In this document: one piece after another, positions 62,146 through 64,000 of the stretch
How positions within the stretch are numbered: position 1 is the first letter of the stretch
Layout: each line of letters begins with the position of its first letter
Assembly: GCF_001422885.1 (NCBI RefSeq)
Contig: NZ_LMMZ01000039.1
Coordinates: forward strand, 132,530-196,529
DNA: 64,000 nt
Origin: Methylobacterium sp. Leaf104
Lineage (GTDB): Bacteria > Pseudomonadota > Alphaproteobacteria > Rhizobiales > Beijerinckiaceae
Reading direction: 5' to 3'
Program-made: the position numbers and the translations under genes
Notes under the pieces: generated by a model
Told to the model about the DNA's origin: nothing
The model's database searches: none
Seen by the model: only the letters and a program-made list of their open reading frames with translations

Positions 62146-62241
62146 GGTGTCGAGGCAGGCCGAAGCGCGAGGGAACAGGGGCGGAAGACGCGCCCCTAGC
62201 CGTCGCGGCCTACCTCCCGCCATCGGCTTGGAGAGCGTGCC

Positions 62242-63825
62242 ATGATGGGAAGCTTCCGCCAGTCCATGGCATGGCTGCACACCTGGTCCGGTCTCGTCGT
62301 CGGTTGGGTGCTGCTCGCGATCTTCGTCACCGGGACCGCGAGCTATTACCGCGCGGACATCTCGCGTTGGATGCGGCCCGAACTCAGCCAGATCAAGCCG
62401 CTGACCGGCGTGGAACTCGGGGCAGCGGCCGAACGCGCCACGGCGTACCTCACCATCCATGCTCCGAAGGCGCGCAGTTGGTTCATCGGCATGCCGGGGC
62501 CCGACAAGCCGGTCCTGGACCTGTTCTGGCGCACCGGGCCGGGGGAGCCCCCGGGCCATATGCACCTCGACCCCGCGACGGGACGCGAGGCTCGGGTCCG
62601 CGATACCGAGGGGGGCGACTTCCTCTACCGGTTCCACTTCGAACTTCACATGGCGCCCCTGTGGGGACGCTGGATCGTGGGCATCTGCGCCATCGTCATG
62701 CTGGTGGCGCTGATCTCAGGCATCGTCACCCACCGGCGCTTCTTCGCCGACCTCTTCACATTCCGGCGGGACAAGGCGCTTCGGCGCAGCGTCCTCGACG
62801 CGCACAACGTCGGCGGCGTCCTCGCGCTGCCGTTCCACCTCATGATCACCTATACGGGGGTGGTCGCCCTGGCGACCTTCTACATGCCCTGGGGCGTGAC
62901 GGCTGCGTATCGCGGAAACGCCCCCGCCTTCTTCGCCGACGCGGCCTGGATCACGACCCCGCGCCGCCCGGCGAACCGCCCCGCCATCGGGACGCCGGTC
63001 GCCCCCGTGGTCGAGCGCGCGGTCGCGCTGGTCGCCGAACCCCTGCAGCGCCTGACTGTCGTCAATCCGGGCGACGCGAACGCCACTGTCGTCGCGGTGT
63101 TCGAGGAGCCGCGCGGCATCGCCCGCCGTCAGCCGCAGCTCGCCTTCGACGGCGTGAGCGGCGCTGTTCTGGAGGCACGGGGGCTGGACCTCAAGCCCGC
63201 GGCCCGGACCTTCGCGGTCTTGACGGGCCTGCACGAAGCGCAGTTCGCAGCGCCGGCCTTGCGCCTGCTGTTCTTCCTCTGCGGCGTGATGGGCAGCGTC
63301 ACCATCGCCACGGGGATCATCCTGTGGTCCCTCGCGCGCCTGCCGCGCGCGGGCGAACGACCCTTCCCGGGCCTTCGCCTCGTCCAGGCGCTCAATGTCG
63401 GGGCCGTCGCTGGCCTGCCGGCGGCGGTGGCGGTCTACTTCATCGCCAACCGGCTCCTGCCCGTCGATCTCGACGGCCGGGCCGAGTGGGAGATCCGCGC
63501 ATTCTTCGGCACCTGGATAGCTGTGCTCCTGCTCTCCTTCGTTCGCCCGCACCGCCGCGCCTGGAGCGAAGGGTTCGCCGCCGTCGCACTCCTCTCCTGC
63601 GCCGTCGCAACGGCCGACATCCTCACCTTGCCGCAGCACCCCCTGCGCCGCCTCGGGGGCGATCCCCTGTACCTGTGGTTCGACGTCGCGATGCTGGCGC
63701 TCGCGGTTCTGTTCGCCGTCGCTGCCCGCAAGGTGGTTCGCTACAAAGTTTCCGCGCCGCGCCGGAGGAAAACCGGCGGGTCGCCAACCGCTTTTCCGGT
63801 CGCCGCACGCCCCCATGGCCTGTGA
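62242..63825 (+). CDS. PepSY-associated TM protein (ferric-siderophore reductase-like)
   Basis: 527 residues. Opening FRQSMAWLHTWSGLVVGWVL is the PepSY_TM motif with W-L-H-x-W-x-G. Then FHFELHMAPLWGRWIVGICA IVMLVALISGIVTHRRFFAD (two runs) and RSVLDAHNVGGVLALPFHLM carry membrane His residues that may bind haem. About seven membrane helices. In siderophore loci these proteins are thought to reduce ferric complexes. It follows the receptor by 96 nt and is probably in its operon. Confidence 0.86.
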   Translation: MMGSFRQSMAWLHTWSGLVVGWVLLAIFVTGTASYYRADISRWMRPELSQIKPLTGVELGAAAERATAYLTIHAPKARSWFIGMPGPDKPVLDLFWRTGPGEPPGHMHLDPATGREARVRDTEGGDFLYRFHFELHMAPLWGRWIVGICAIVMLVALISGIVTHRRFFADLFTFRRDKALRRSVLDAHNVGGVLALPFHLMITYTGVVALATFYMPWGVTAAYRGNAPAFFADAAWITTPRRPANRPAIGTPVAPVVERAVALVAEPLQRLTVVNPGDANATVVAVFEEPRGIARRQPQLAFDGVSGAVLEARGLDLKPAARTFAVLTGLHEAQFAAPALRLLFFLCGVMGSVTIATGIILWSLARLPRAGERPFPGLRLVQALNVGAVAGLPAAVAVYFIANRLLPVDLDGRAEWEIRAFFGTWIAVLLLSFVRPHRRAWSEGFAAVALLSCAVATADILTLPQHPLRRLGGDPLYLWFDVAMLALAVLFAVAARKVVRYKVSAPRRRKTGGSPTAFPVAARPHGL

Positions 63826-63983
63826 GCGGTGGGGGCGGCTCCGGATCGGGGCAACGTGGTCCGTCAGCGAAAAGAGAACAACGCCTACGCACCGTAACTG
63901 TCCGACGTCAGCACCTGTGGGACAGATTGAGAGTCTTCACGAACGGAGGATGGCTGGTTCATCGTAGCCCCTGAGGAGCGAAG

Positions 63984-64000
63984 ATGAAGCAGACATCCGG
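63984..64000 (+). CDS. Start of a further gene (runs off window)
   Basis: Only MKQTS is encoded before the window ends. The ATG at 63984 has an excellent gaggag RBS 6 nt upstream, and it is co-oriented with the iron-uptake operon. Identity cannot be told. Confidence 0.5.

Overview
The window is GC-rich chromosomal DNA whose gene content fits an alphaproteobacterium of the order Hyphomicrobiales, most likely Methylobacterium/Methylorubrum. This is inferred from a complete oxalate catabolism cluster (oxalyl-CoA decarboxylase, two formyl-CoA transferases, an OxlT-type antiporter), a 1.6-kaa NAD-glutamate dehydrogenase, the maf-yacG-tRNA-Phe order, HWE/HisKA_2 kinase use and many small DUF proteins. 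No species was assigned by search.

Layout. 1-2436: an amino-acid ABC importer on the minus strand (binding protein, two permeases, partial ATPase). 2651-5063: small secreted or cytosolic proteins and an FkbM methyltransferase. 5437-8617: a small, decayed integrative islet bounded by an imperfect ~60-nt direct repeat that includes the 3' end of tRNA-Leu(CAG). It holds integrase fragments at both ends and an AT-richer two-gene cargo, a winged-helix-like protein plus a HEPN/DUF4145-like protein. 8724-24000: housekeeping genes (leuC, a 2-hydroxyacid dehydrogenase, an AprI/Inh protein, trhO, slyX, a GabD-type dehydrogenase, a class II amidotransferase, a receiver protein, rpsU, a soluble PAS-PAS chemoreceptor, NAD-GDH). 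25002-34143: a PAS-PAS-HTH regulator, a secreted FKBP isomerase, an envelope/polysaccharide cluster (OpgC, SGNH hydrolase, flippase, GNAT), then a KaiC-like ATPase overlapping an HWE-type histidine kinase.

34165-48350 is the oxalate island: a GntR/FCD regulator, oxc, frc, a small membrane protein, an uncharacterised P-loop protein, a small alpha/beta protein, a CBS protein, oxlT, a second frc, a PAS protein, an OsmC-like and a SnoaL-like protein. Oxalate would enter through OxlT in exchange for formate. Frc moves CoA from formyl-CoA to oxalate, and Oxc decarboxylates oxalyl-CoA to formyl-CoA. A palindromic site, TGGTAT-N5-AT(A/G)CCA, occurs upstream of oxc, oxlT and the PAS/OsmC divergon, with a weaker copy upstream of the CBS gene. 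I infer that it is the operator of the local GntR regulator.

48394-64000: an esterase, a bacterial transglutaminase-like cysteine peptidase, small hypotheticals, an O-antigen ligase-like protein with a membrane partner, a structured non-coding segment beside tRNA-Phe, yacG-maf, tRNA-Gly(CCC), a truncated IS3-family element, and an iron-uptake operon (ECF sigma factor, FecR, STN-type TonB receptor, PepSY membrane protein). All coordinates, translations and motifs were read by eye. No database comparison was possible.
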